A stretch of DNA of 64,000 nt from Panagrolaimus kolymaensis. Taxonomy: Eukaryota; Nematoda; Chromadorea; Rhabditida; Panagrolaimidae. A program made the position numbers and the translations under genes. The stretch covers positions 6,076,001 through 6,140,000 of the forward strand of contig JAJQJQ010000005.1 of the NCBI GenBank assembly GCA_028622995.1. The letters are read 5' to 3'. Of this stretch, positions 1-12,056 are shown one piece after another (the stretch's first letter is position 1; each line of letters begins with the position of its first letter). A model generated the notes under the pieces. The model worked only from the letters and a program-made list of their open reading frames with translations, made no database searches and was not told the origin of the DNA.

Positions 1-248
1 TGAAAGAAAAAGATCTGAAAAAGAAAAAGAAATTTTTTATAAATGCATATGAAATGTAATAAGAAAAAACTTACAGTAGCTGTGTGGTTTAATTTGGCAT
101 TAAATACAGCTGGAATTGATCCCACGGCGTTCATGTGGCCACCAAGATTTCCACATTCCCCACATCCAAGAGTTTGAAAAAATGAAAATGTTTTGGTTGT
201 AGCTTTAAAAACAAAAACAAAGAAAAGCAAGCAAAAATGCTGCCTCAT
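1..248 (-). CDS. 5' part of a secreted protein gene (runs off left edge)
   Basis: Start ATG at 248-246; exon 1 is 248..75 (58 codons, phase 0) and ends at a GTAAGT donor. A TTTTTCAG acceptor follows at 22-15, and exon 2 starts at 14 and leaves the window. The first 18 residues (MRQHFCLLFFVFVFKATT) form a clear signal peptide. A Cys/Gly-rich stretch follows, with GCGECGNLGGHMNAVG and a possible N-glycosylation site (NHT). I do not recognise the family. Only about 62 residues are visible, so only secretion can be inferred. Confidence 0.6.
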   Translation of the reverse strand, partial: MRQHFCLLFFVFVFKATTKTFSFFQTLGCGECGNLGGHMNAVGSIPAVFNAKLNHTATVSFFLLHFICIYKKFLFLFQIFFF

Positions 249-739
249 GCTGAATGGCAACATTGTATCAATGAAGCAGCGTTAATAGAAGCGAATTTAT
301 TACTTTCATTTATTTCACTTTTGGCGTTGTAACAAACAAAGAGTAATAATGCAAATTGGTTTTTTTAATTTTGACATGGCGCTTAATTTTAGTGCTGGTC
401 ATTTTTAAGATGATAAATGTTAAAAATGGAGAATGTAAGGATTCTTTTTTTGATACCGGATAAGATGATGGAAAACGAAATTATCGATGCAATCTATGAC
501 CTTATGTTGATCATTACCGCTAACTTTACTCATGCAGCAAAATTGAGTGAGAAGCTGATTAGGTGGAATTTAAAGAATTTTACAATTTTTGCTATTACAA
601 AAAATGCTATTATTTGCTATCACGTGCTAGTAATTTGGAAACTTGTGAACTGTAATATAAAAATTTATTAAAGCATTAAAAATCATAATTTAGTTTATCT
701 ATCACAAAAATTATTACACAATTCAAAACATAAATGATT
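249..739. other. intergenic, AT-rich
   Basis: Promoter side of the left-edge secreted-protein gene and 3' flank of the next minus-strand gene. An 84-codon open frame at 417..671 (+) has low-complexity composition, no splice partner and no family features, so I do not call it a gene. Confidence 0.5.
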
Positions 740-2331
740 TCATTTTTTTTGTACAATCTTCGGAACGAAACTTTCAGCTTTAAAATCATCTGGACGATTT
801 CTTGAATATCGATGAATCTTTTCTGGAAATTGAAAATTGCATTTTCTTTGAATGGGTTCTTTTACAGGTGCACGTTCTGTTACATCATCGTTCAAATTGA
901 TCATAGATCGAACAGTATTACTAAATATTAAATCACGAGTGAAGAATGCTTTATCATGAGATTCAAGCAAATTTACAGGACCATATGGATAAAGGGTTAC
1001 AGGATCGGTTGGCATATCAATTAATTTAATCTTTCCACGATGTACTTCTAAGATAATTTCAGCATTCATTGGAAGTTCATCATCACTGAGTTCCTCTTCA
1101 TCGTCTTCTTCATCACCAGCTTTTCCTTTTCCAGATTGTTGCCAAAATGGTTTACCATTTGCAAGAAAAAGTTCGCCATCATTACAATTATTTGTTTCAA
1201 TTAAACCATTAGAACCCACAGATGGTTTTGGTGGATGAGGTGGAGGAGAATGACGTTTCTTTGTAGGAACCTTATCGTTGTTATTGATATCTTTTTGTTG
1301 ACGATTTGATTTTTTGTTTCTAAAACGATGAAAAGGGATAAAATTAAAGCGATATAATAATTCTAACATAACAAGGAAAGCAACAATAATGAGCAATAAA
1401 ATTAACCAAAGAAACTTACGGTCTTCGCTGAGGGAAGACGACATCGCCTTCATGCAATTTTCCGGGAGTTGCCATAATACTAGATGGTTCTTGACTTGGT
1501 TCAGAAAACACATTTCGCTTTTGTTGTCGAGCTTCAACCTTTGCAACAACTTTTTCCATTTCTTTTTCTTGGTATTTTCGACTGATAAAAGTTTTGCATG
1601 AACGAAATTCTTTGGCTCTATTTTCACGAAATGTTCGAAATCCTCTTTGAAAACTTTTTGATAAAGATAAATCATCGACGGGTTTATTAGCATTTGCAGT
1701 TGATTTTCGACGAGAAATTTTTCGGCTTTGATCCAATTCATCTTCCTTTATAGGTTCTTTTGAAAGTTTTGTTAATGCATCAGGCTTTTTTGAAGTTTTT
1801 GTTGACGCTTCCAAAGCTACTGCTACTTCTTTAGATGGTTGCTTTTGAGGTTTTACAGGTTCATCAAATATGCTGAAAAGAAAGAATTTATAATGAAGAA
1901 ATATATTTAATAATAAAGTATCACTATTTCTAATAAACAAAAACTTACGCATTTTCAACTTGTGGTTCAACGATAATTTCCTTTGATGGAATAACTTCTT
2001 TAGATGGTTTTCTTTTTGGTTGCTTTTTTGACTTTTTTAATTTTCTTGAACTTTTCCCATTTAAATGGCTTTCAGAAGATTGAGCATGTCGAGGATGTTT
2101 CAAATTTGTATCATTGTTTATTCCATCATCATATCTGCTATTCTTATTACCCACCTTTTTTCGTTCCATACAACCATTAGGTCCTTCACTTTCTGGAGCA
2201 TCAAACACGAAGTCGCTGTCATCTGTTTCTGTTACAGCTTTCTTTCGACGAGTAATTTTTGTCCAAAATCGGCGCCATCTTGATTTCTTTGATTTTTCAC
2301 CACTGTAATTATTGTTTTCATCTTTGCTCAT
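740..2331 (-). CDS. unrecognised charged, low-complexity protein (471 aa)
   Basis: Three exons, 2331..1949, 1872..1420 and 1319..740, join in phase to 472 codons including stop. Donors are GTAAGT and acceptors CAG/TAG. The N-terminal third is very basic, with a run SRWRRFWTKITRRKKA near residue 20. The middle is Lys/Ser-rich (KKPDALTKLSKEP). A Pro/His stretch (HSPPPHPPKPS) follows, then an acidic block (DEEDDEEELSDDE). The C-terminal about 100 residues look more ordered and include DPVTLYPYGPVNLL. The 100-nt intron 1419..1320 would read as a membrane helix in another frame, but in the real frame it hits a stop at once, so it is spliced out. I infer an intracellular, mostly disordered protein. 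It shares a roughly 700 bp divergent promoter region with cgh-1. Confidence 0.65.
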
Positions 2332-3044
2332 TTTTGAAAGTGGAACGAAGCAATGATTTTAAAAAAGTGAAAGTGAACGTGAGCAATAAATAAAAGATTA
2401 ACCATGAGAAAAAATGGTAAATTTGCATTGAAAATAAACTTTTACCCTAATTTTTGAAAATATTTAAATAATGCAGATTTGTCTTTCTGCTTCTTAAAAA
2501 CCCTGGTAATGTTTCATGGCTTAATTGGCTTCAAATAAATCAAAAAAGGTAAGCTTCTTTTAAACTCTTTTGGTTATCTCAAAAACATATGTACATTTCA
2601 ATACCAATATTTTAAATTATTTCAATGTATTTACATATAATAGCCATTTTTGTGTTACCTACCTTCATTTAATTTTTATGATAAAACTTGCAACAAAACT
2701 TTTGGATCTCATGAAAACCATTATGAACATTTAAAAATGCCGCCAAAAAATAAGGTAGCCGAAAAGACATTTGACTCTTCGCTCGAATTTCTGAACCTCA
2801 GCGAATTTTTTTTGGGTAAAAGCTTCAAAGCTTTTTTGTTGTTGTTTCAATCACTAATTTTTATTACAAGCTTTTCTTTCCAAATCCAATCTTTTCCATA
2901 TATACAAAATAACTCTAAATAAATTTTCTTCGACTTATTTCTCACATCCTCCTTCGTTCTTTGCTAACCTTTGCGTTTACTTTTAAATATTTACTATTAA
3001 TTGTTTGTTTTTATAGGTTAAAGTGAAACAAAAACGTCATCATA
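2332..3044. promoter_or_regulatory. divergent intergenic region upstream of cgh-1
   Basis: About 710 bp between two divergent genes, so it probably holds both promoters. A 90-codon open frame at 2650..2922 (+) has no splice or family support. A TTTTTATAG acceptor-like site lies at 3008-3016, 28 bp before the cgh-1 ATG. No other defined element was seen. Confidence 0.4.
3008..3016 (+). promoter_or_regulatory. candidate trans-splice (or 5'UTR intron) acceptor of cgh-1
   Basis: TTTTTATAG lies 28 bp before the ATG with no coding exon upstream. This is the usual position of a spliced-leader acceptor in nematodes. A cis 5'UTR intron cannot be excluded. Confidence 0.45.
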
Positions 3045-4734
3045 ATGGCTACGGAAACTGTTACCAAAACCGCTGAAGATTGGAAGGTCGGACTTCTGCT
3101 TCCTGCTAAAGATATGAGATACAAGTCTAAGGTTAGTTTATGCTTTTATTTCTCCTCATAATCTCTATTACCTTCTTTTTTTTTAGGATGTTACGAACAC
3201 AAAGGGCATGAACTTTGAAGACTTCTCTCTTAGTCTTGAACTTCTCAAGGGAATGTTCGAAAAGGGTTGGGAACGCCCAAGTCCTATTCAAGAAGCTTCT
3301 ATTGGTGTTGCTCTTTCTGGTCAAGATGTCCTTGCTCGTGCTAAGAATGGAACTGGTAAAACTGGCGCTTATTGTATTCCTGTTATTGAACGTCTTGATA
3401 CAAAGAAAGATGCCATTCAAGCATTGATTATTGTTCCAACTCGGGAATTGGCTCTTCAAACATCTCAAATCTGCGTTGAATTAGGAAAGCATATTGGCTT
3501 GAAAGTATGTTTACTTTAAATTGAATATTTTTTATGCTATATCTGTTTTTTATTTAGGTTATGGTTACTACTGGTGGAACCGACTTACGTGATGATATTT
3601 TGCGTCTTAACAGCACTGTACATCTTGTTGTTGCTACTCCTGGTCGTATTATTGACTTGATGGAAAAGGGTATTGCTGATGTCAAAAGTTGCAAAATGCT
3701 CGTCTTGGATGAAGCTGATAAATTATTATCTCAAGATTTCCAAGGTGTTCTTGATAAACTTGTATCATTCTTGCCTGAAGCCCGCCAAATCATGCTTTAC
3801 TCAGCGACATTTCCTCGTACTGTTGCATCTTTTATGGAAGCTCACATGAAGAATCCATTTGAAATCAATCTCATGGAAGAACTTACATTGATTGGTGTTA
3901 CACAATACTATGCTTTTGTTCAAGAAAAACAGAAGGTCCATTGTTTGAATACTCTCTTCCGCAAGGTTTGTTTATTTTCTGTTTCATTCTTGCTCTAAAT
4001 TCTTTAAGTTTAGCTCCAAATCAATCAATCAATTATTTTCTGCAACTCAACTCAACGTGTTGAACTACTTGCTAAGAAGATAACTGAACTTGGATAGTAA
4101 GTTTGTTTTTATATTCCATACAATTATGACATGTCAATCTGTTTTTAGCTCATGTTATTACATCCATTCAAAAATGTCTCAACAACATCGTAATCGAGTC
4201 TTCCATGATTTTCGCGAAGGACATTGCCGCAATCTCGTCTGTTCTGATCTTCTTACCCGCGGTATGTTTTTTAAACTTTTCTTTATCTTCTCATTCGTGG
4301 TTTATAGGTATCGACATTCAAGCTGTAAACGTCGTCATCAACTTCGATTTTCCTCGAAATTCGGAATCACTTTTGCACAGGGTTGGACGTTGTGGTCGTT
4401 TTGGTCATCTTGGATTGGCTATAAATCTCATCACAGGTAAATTATTTTTTCCATTTAGCGCATGGCATGAAGAAATCAATGTCTCAATTTTGCTTTCATG
4501 ATGTATGTATGCAACTTTTCTTCTGCTGCATATGCCTTTATGATTTGATTGATAATATTAACATGTCTTAATTAAAACAAACAATTTTCAGATGATGATC
4601 GACTCAACTTTAAGCGTATCGAAAAAGAACTTGGAACTCAAATTGAACCCATCCCTGCTGAAATTGATCCTAAATTATATGTTGCTGATTGTCAACGTGA
4701 TCTCACTGATGATGATGCTCCTAAGAAGCAATAA
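3045..4734 (+). CDS. cgh-1: CGH-1 / DDX6-type DEAD-box RNA helicase (426 aa)
   Basis: ATP-dependent RNA helicase of the DDX6/Dhh1/CGH-1 family, which controls mRNA storage and decay in P-bodies and germ granules. Seven exons join in phase: 3045..3131, 3187..3504, 3558..3965, 4014..4096, 4149..4261, 4308..4436 and 4592..4734. Motifs appear in order: Q-motif (PSPIQEASI), Walker A ([10 protein letters not shown]), [20 protein letters not shown] (motif II), SAT (motif III), then the second RecA lobe with [12 protein letters not shown] and [10 protein letters not shown] (motif VI). The length matches the family (about 430 aa). A poly(A) signal AATAAA follows at 4847. The gene is convergent with the RdRP gene. 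Family assignment is close to certain. Confidence 0.97.
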
Positions 4735-4846
4735 TAATGCATGGTTCTTATTGGTTATTTCGTTTCTTTAATTCCTATATTTTTGCTAGTAATTTCATAT
4801 TTTCTTAAATTTTAATTACGTTTTCTTGGTTGTTTACATAATATTT

Positions 4847-4852
4847 AATAAA
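4847..4852 (+). terminator. poly(A) signal of cgh-1
   Basis: AATAAA lies 113 bp after the cgh-1 stop codon, in the AT-rich 3' flank. Confidence 0.6.
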
Positions 4853-5429
4853 GCAAATTGTTATTTAAATGTGTTCTTTGTTAAATCCATTGTGAAGAGT
4901 TACTTGAAGTATTAATGTTGCGGCTTTTCTTTCTTTAATAACATGTCAATGTAATAATGTTGGAGTTTGAAATATTTCGGTTGCATGCGGTTGCTAATAA
5001 GAGACCAGCGAGTTGATGGATGCTTGGGTGGTTTAGTTAGAAGTAATGATTTATTTTTCCATACAAATTTCTGCGCTATTTATTGAAGATGGTCTATGAA
5101 GTGTTATTCACACGAATGCTTTATTACTTGATACTTTGACTTTAATATGACAGTAGTTTTTCATTCTTTGATAGCATTATCATTATCAAGAAGTTTTTTG
5201 AAACTCTTCCATACTGCATATTTTTCTATCAGTTTATCTTTAAAATGAAAGGCCGTGTTGTAATGATGGAGGAGACAGACATTTTCGGAGAAAGGATTTA
5301 TTCATACAAACAATAAACATTGAAAACACAAAATTCCAAACTCCTTTTTTATTTTTTTTTAACTTTAAAAGTTTACGATGAGATCACCCGCATGAAAAAT
5401 TTTCAAAAACACAAAATTTACATGAGTTA
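4853..5429. other. convergent intergenic region between cgh-1 and RdRP
   Basis: 3' flanks of two converging genes. No open frame or structured element stands out. Confidence 0.5.
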
Positions 5430-8400
5430 TTAGGTTTTGTCAGAAGCTTTGTTAATAATATCCTGCACTTTTTCCATTGTTTGTTTGGCAAGAGCGTGAT
5501 TGATTTCCAAAGCGCTAGCATTTGGATTTAAAATAGGTCGAATTGTTAACATTTTTCGAAGCTTTCGAACTTGTGCTGGAGTTCCTTTGGACCATAAGGT
5601 GATCTTGCAATTTGGATCGTCATCATCTTCACTTAAGTTTCTTCTAACAAAATGTCCTTGTTGTGGAGGAACTCTGTAAGCAATATGAATGCATCCTGAT
5701 TCCTTCTTTAAGATTTCTAAAGAAGAAGTAAATTTTTTAACCATAGATGTTGGAATTTCAATCACAAAAGGATTAGATTTGATTATTAGAGACGACGCTA
5801 CATTTATTTTTCCATCCGAATCGATGGGAAGTACCGTAGGTGTAATGGTACAAGCTAAATGCAAATAAGTTGCAAGTCCAGCCTAAAAAAAAGGATATTA
5901 AAAAGAAGCAATTAAAAGATGCCAAGACACATACTTCATGTAAAGGGCGCCAATGATCTCTGTCATGAATCACATCATTCTTTTCACCAAGATTAGGCTG
6001 CTTGTAATTAATATGGGTCATGTTTAAGAAATCATCTGATGCAAGAGTAGCAAAAAATAAAATAAGTTTTCTTCCAAGTCCACCAATTTGATTGTTAAGA
6101 TCCATTATTGAATCCTGTTGTTCTTCTGTTGTTTCATCTAAGAAAGGATAATATCCACTAGGACGGGGTAAGCTTCCAACACCAAACTTAATAAAAAGTA
6201 AAATTAAATGAGGCTTTTTAAAATTTTGAAGTTGAGGTCTTTGTTCTCTCCATTTGATGAGAAAGTACAATAAATCACCCAATCCCACATAGCGATTAAT
6301 ATAAGGGATGATAGCTGGAGCAAATATCGACAAATTTTCTTTAAAGCGATTAAATTCACTAAAGCGTTTAGATTGAATCTCATTTGAAATTATTTCACCA
6401 AGAGAATCAGTAATTATAGGAGCACGATTATCCATACGCACAGTATCAATAACTTCCCATGCAATCCATGGGAACGATAAAAATTTACCATTTCCTATAA
6501 AAAATACTTGTAAGAAGTGGAAAGAGATAGGGAAAACTAAAATTACCGTAAGATACTTTATAACAAGCAACCGCTCTTTTTTTCATAACTAAAGTGACTC
6601 TTTCCATTCGTTCACGTAAAATCAATTTTTCTTCACTATCGAGTCTTAATTTCAGATTGAATCCATGAGGATCAAAGAATTCCGCCCGAAAACGTGCAAA
6701 AATATGAAACATTTGAGATTGAATCAATGTCATGGTTGTAAAACCAGACATGTTATCATTTTCGCGAGTATTTAATCGATTTTTAATTTCGGTAAAACAT
6801 TGAGAAAATAATTCTCCTTCGTTCTTGATTCCATAGGCGACAATTAAATGCTAAAAAAATAATTATAAAGCATTTCAAATGCAAATAAAAAAATATTACA
6901 GAAAGCTCATCACAATATTCTTGATAAGTTTCTTCTGCTTGGCTTTTATATTCTTCCCATCCTTCACAGTCAATGAAAGGATCCATTAATGGTTTTTCTT
7001 GTATTTCGTTGAAAATAGAGCAAACGTTATCATTGAATTTCTGGATTTTTCGATGGATTTTTCCAAGTAAACGGGGGCTTTCATAAGTTGGTTCATGGTC
7101 TTTTAGCATGTAATCAGGATTTCTTTCTGATCTTTCAGGTGGGATTTCTTTTTCCCATTGGCGGGATAGTGGTATCATAGGTATCCCTGTTTTGGCAAAA
7201 TCTACAGCAGTCATTTGTTTGGCGGCTATTTGCTTACATACATCGCTATCCAAACCATACAAATCCGAATTGGCCAAATGCTGAAACTAAGAATTAAGAG
7301 AAAAAAAGAAGTTAAAGAAACTTACAGCATTAGCAACTTGCCCGAGCAAATCCTGTGACATATAATTTACAAAGAAATTAGCACTTTCACTGATTAAATC
7401 AGTTAAAGGTACTTTCTTCGGTGGTTCAGCTTTAACAGGAGTGTAATCGAAGGCTGGTAAATCATAATCAAGTAAAAGCTCAGGATCCCAAATAACTGAA
7501 TATTCGTCTCCATCAAGGTCAGATCCTGCCATTTCATCAGGATGTGGACGTGGGCCATGTTGAGGGAAAACAATTACATTACAAAAGTGACGAAGGGCAG
7601 GAATATCAACGGCTGTGAACACTCGTAAGTCACCCGAACTACACATTGGATTCTTAGAAACAGCGACTCTGCCTAAAATTTCGTCTGTTATTGTATTCGA
7701 ATTTAAAAAATTATTTTTGGTACCTTTATGAATAATTTTCTGGCAATTTTTAACTTGGGTGTAAATATCCTTTGAATACTGTATAAACACTTGACGATGT
7801 TGTAGCATGCCCGTATTGTCTACAATCCCGAACATACATCTCCCAAAGCTTGGTGGAACATTAATTTGTTTCTTCTCATTCAAATACTCTAAAAATAGTT
7901 TTTTTTAAAATGAATTTAAGAATGGGAAGAACTCACTCAAAGAATATTGTGCTCTTGCCATAACCATTGAGCGAAAGAATGGTTCGTTAACTAATGTTGC
8001 ATATGATGTCAACTTGGAAGAAGGGACATATAAAGGTAACTCTTGCATAGCATTGCGAAAAGAAAAATCATCAGTAAGTGAGCGAATAATATCTTCAATA
8101 TGAAAAGTAGCTAAATCAATGATGCGCTTACAAGTTTTGTAATGGCATGCTTCACTTAATTTTTCAGAAACCTAAAAAGCTGCATTTAGAAAGCATTGAA
8201 AATAAATTTTTAATTTACTTGATCATAGATATTAATTAAGGGCTTATTAAGCCTTATAGGACAGGCTGAATCATGTTTAACTATTTCCAGTTTATTGTGG
8301 TTGTCAGAAGCTGTAAACTTGTTTTGAGATGATCGGAATAAAACATCACAATTCATCAATTTATTTTCTGTGTTTGTAATTTTATTTTCAGCTAACCATT

Positions 8401-10645
8401 TTTGCCATATATCAAGCAAAGGCTCAACAGCAATGACTCCCTTATATCCACCATAACGGAATTGGAAGCAACAAGGGGATGTCTCAATTCGAAAGTCAGC
8501 GATAAGCTTATTAGCAAGTTTTTGACTCAAAATTCCAACTCCATCAGAAAAACAGTAATTTTTTCCATTTCCGTCTACTGAACAATTTTCATAATCATAT
8601 GTTTCAGCCACATTAATATCGACCTTTGATTCACTAGTCTAAAACTTACCATAGTTTAGATTATTGCGAAATATCAATATAAACTAACCCAACTTTGAGT
8701 AAAACATTGTGCGAAGCGAGCCATCGTTTTAGCTACGCCTTCTTCTTTGAAAGTCCCCATTGAGTTAAGAATTTTAATAATTTCGGATGGGTCGTTCGTT
8801 TGATAAAAGTAACAACCATGATCACGCAATTGCGAATTCGAATAACCCAAGTAATAAAACATATCACCAGCTATCTCTAGACCATTTTGTAAATAGCGAA
8901 GAACAGTTTTGTCTGTAATTTTTGTAGGTACACAAGAAGATCGCATGAATTCCATTGAATCGTCTCTAAACACAACGCGAATGACTTTTTCTGGACCTAT
9001 TTCTCGCACAATTCTAGAACCCATAATTGGTTCCGGAGGATATAATAAGACACGAGTGGGCGTAACGATCACCTAAATTAATTAGTAAAAAAAATATGGC
9101 AGAAAAATTAAAACGAACTTTTCGAATCTCAACAAAGTTGTCATCCTTTACATTAAACTTTTTCTTATATTGCTGGGCAAAATTAACTTGACTTTCCATG
9201 ATATCCAAATTTTGAATAGTTTCAAAAAATATTTTTGTTAATTTTTTGATTGCTATGTCATCATCATCACCTCTATGTAGTAAACTATCAATTTCATGAA
9301 AAAATGCATCAAAGACATCGTAATTACGAAGAAGACGAAATGCTCCAGCATAACCGCGGCTTAATATCGCAAAAAATAAGTATCGTACATTGAAAGGCCA
9401 ATAATAAATTTCACGACGAATTTCGATATATGGGTTTTTCAATTTGTGAAAAGTCATTGCTCGGAAATCAATTTGACATCGAAGTGAATCTTTGAGTTGA
9501 CTAAGAACATTGAAAAATTGAATACGCTAAAATAGAAAAAATTGTATAATGATAACAAGAGAAAAAACACTAACATTTAAAACAATATCTACTTGCATCA
9601 CTGATGAATTAACCATGGAAGGAAGAAAGTTGGGAAGGCTATAAAATGGGCACCATTCAATAGCACGGGTTGATTTTCCTCTGTAATCACCAGTCTTGCA
9701 ATGAAGTCCAGCGATGTAAACCGATGGTGGATGGTTGTAATGGAAATAAAACGCCGCTGTAAAATTATCACTTTCAACGTGAGGAACATCAATTGTCACC
9801 CGAAGAATACTATCATATGGTAGTTTTATCATTACGTCGTTAAATAACATTCGATCCCCAAAAGGACCCCATGCAAAATCGAGGTCCATTTCGGGTAAAT
9901 CGAATTGACGACGCATTTGTACAGCAAGTTTTTCTCCTTCAGTTTTACTTCTCCTATATGCTTGACGGATTCTATCACCATTATCGAGCATTGGAATTCT
10001 TATTTGAAGAATATTACGATCATGAAAAAAATCGGCTCGATACACAGGTTTTTCTGGAATACCCGAAAAGTAACTTCCAGTATCTCCCGGCCAACGGTTC
10101 CGTAAAGCACCATGATCAGGAACCAAATCAAAATGTTCAATGATAGGTCCACGATAAATAACACCAAACACAATTTTGTTTACAGCTAAATGTTCATCAG
10201 CGCATCTAAAAACCCAAAATAGTAAGAACTTTAAATATTTAATCAAAGACATACTCGAACTCGATAGGAAACACTTCGGATGAGACTTTGAAAGTCAATG
10301 GGTAGCTATCAAAGCTTTCCAAAAGTTGGGAAATAACATTAAAAAATACTTCGTTAAAGCTCACTTGATCTTTAGTTTTCAAAAGAGCAATCATTTCCAT
10401 TGGAGCTTGTCGATCAGGATCTTCGTTCTGAACAATTTTAGAGCTCCCAAATGGCTTTTGAACGTCAAAGCCAACATTTTTTGGTAAACTGTGGAGGCCA
10501 TCCAAAACAATCTAAACTTTTTTATATTATTTAAAGAAAGTACACAACAATTTAGAGATACATTAGTAAAATCTTCTTCTCTCCTTTCATTCCACAATTC
10601 TCTTCGACCAAGCAAAAAGTTTATTCGACACTGGTTTGATGCCAT
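5430..10645 (-). CDS. ego-1/rrf-1: cellular RNA-dependent RNA polymerase, EGO-1/RRF-1 type (1559 aa)
   Basis: Makes secondary small RNAs on target transcripts in nematode RNA interference. Twelve exons join without a phase break: 10645..10562, 10511..10256, 10206..9575, 9526..9119, 9072..8689, 8638..8219, 8171..7937, 7888..7326, 7280..6900, 6850..6547, 6494..5935 and 5882..5430, giving 1560 codons with stop. This is close to the C. elegans EGO-1/RRF-1 size. The catalytic signature [15 protein letters not shown] is intact, with its three Asp at about residues 930, 932 and 934. Other conserved blocks are [32 protein letters not shown] and GQVANAHLANSD. The start ATG follows an in-frame stop. 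I cannot separate an EGO-1 from an RRF-1 orthologue by eye. No break is visible, so the enzyme is probably functional. Confidence 0.96.
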
Positions 10646-11215
10646 TGTTAATCAACTATGTATTGAAAATGATGATTATCTAAGAATGTGAATTTGTAAT
10701 TCGAATAAAAAACAGGAAAAACGATGGAACAAAAAATAGCAATTTAAATGGTACTTTTTTTAAAGAAAAAATCAAAAACAAACTGCACTAGCAGCACGAA
10801 TTTTACAACCAAGCTTTTGGTGTAATAAATGATAGGGGGAAGGGAATGAAGCTTTCAACCACTAACCTTATTATGTGTAATAATAACGTCTCATATATAT
10901 CTGCACAACAACGAAGTGTGTTGTTATCCTTTAAGTATCGTGCGCAATAAAATACTGCCAAGAATTATCTAGACCGTTATTTATAAAAATAAAGTGTTAC
11001 GTTCGTAAAATATAGTTTTTTCGTAAACCGTATGTAATACCCAACTTAATAAATAACTAACTCGTAAAAAGCTTTTTTTTCAAAATAAAGTTGCATCATC
11101 CTTAATTTTTATTTTCGCTTCAAAACAATTACATACTACAATCATTAAAATAGCTACAGAAAAATGATTAGTTTTATAGACAATGAAAATCACAAATAAA
11201 AATATCAAAAAATAA
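10646..11215. promoter_or_regulatory. RdRP upstream region
   Basis: About 570 bp between the RdRP start and the thioesterase 3' end. It holds a small hairpin-like stretch near 10900-10950 (ACAACA pairing with TGTTGT) in otherwise AT-rich DNA. An acceptor-like TACATAG lies just before the RdRP ATG. No gene seen. Confidence 0.35.
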
Positions 11216-11756
11216 TTATTGCAAAATTGAAAGAGTTTGTTGCCCTTTTACAAGGATTCGATTATCATCTTTTCGACGAAATTCACATTCTGTGAAAGCC
11301 ATAGTACGTCCTCTTTTGAGAACATTTGCTTGGATGATAATTTCCGTTCCAATGGGAATGGGATTCATGAAACTAAAAAATTATTAGCTCTCATTTGGCT
11401 TATTTAATTTAAATCATTCACCTGCATGAAATATCCACAGAAAGAATGGAAGCTTCAGGAATGGAAACTCTTACCGCCCAATTAGTGGATATATCAACTA
11501 ATGTCGCTGTCAAGCCACCATGGCATGTCCTTTTTCCATTAACATGTTCTTGATCAACTTTGAGCTCGCATGTTATGCTTGTTTCAGAAGCTGCTATGGG
11601 GATAACCTGAATAAATTTTTATTTATTAATTAAAAAATTCAAAGTTCTTACAGCTGAAGCAACTCGATTAAAATTATCAGTGGTTTTTGTTTTTTCAATA
11701 AATTGACAAAGCCGAATAAAATATTCATTTTTCTCGATGACACAGTTTTCAGTCAT
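11216..11756 (-). CDS. ACOT13: hotdog-fold acyl-CoA thioesterase, ACOT13 type (148 aa)
   Basis: Hydrolyses acyl-CoA to free fatty acid and CoA, probably in or around mitochondria. Exons 11756..11652, 11606..11422 and 11372..11216 join in phase to 149 codons, close to the 140 aa of human ACOT13. The hotdog core is seen as VNGKRTCHGGLTATLVDIST, the family HGG-x-A/T-x3-D pattern, where Asp is the expected catalytic acid. A C-terminal strand region (ANVLKRGRTMAFTECEFRR) follows. A hydrophobic stretch upstream of the chosen ATG could be read as a leader, but the first Met after it (MTENC) matches the family start better. Confidence 0.88.
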
Positions 11757-12056
11757 TTTTATATTATCGTGCACAATCGCGATAACACTGAAAGAACATA
11801 AAACAGCTATGTATAAAGAAAAATGAGCAACATATATCATTTTAAGAACATTGGTTTCTTCGAACCAACTTTTTTAAAGATTAAAACATTTTTTGTAATG
11901 CTTTTCCAATTTTTTCTTTACAGCTACAAAATTACAAAACCTTAAAAATTTATTTCTTGGAATTAAGAAAACACTTAATCTCTGCTTTTTTTTATTAAAC
12001 ATCATACTTAAATAACAAAACATTATTAATTATTACTTAAACAATTTTATAAAATT

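Noticed and set aside
417..671. 84-codon open frame on plus strand
   Set aside because: Low-complexity, Ile/Asn/Lys-rich, no splice or family support.
1320..1419. Apparent membrane helix (FLWLILLLIIVAFLVMLELL) in the 740-2331 gene
   Set aside because: It lies in a 100 nt GTAAGT...TTTTAG intron. The true frame meets a stop immediately at the donor, and splicing restores phase.
2650..2922. 90-codon open frame before cgh-1
   Set aside because: Phe/Ser-rich AT-driven composition, no acceptor with a partner exon.
4990..5045. Possible tRNA-like stretch
   Set aside because: No cloverleaf can be drawn and there is no clear A or B box.
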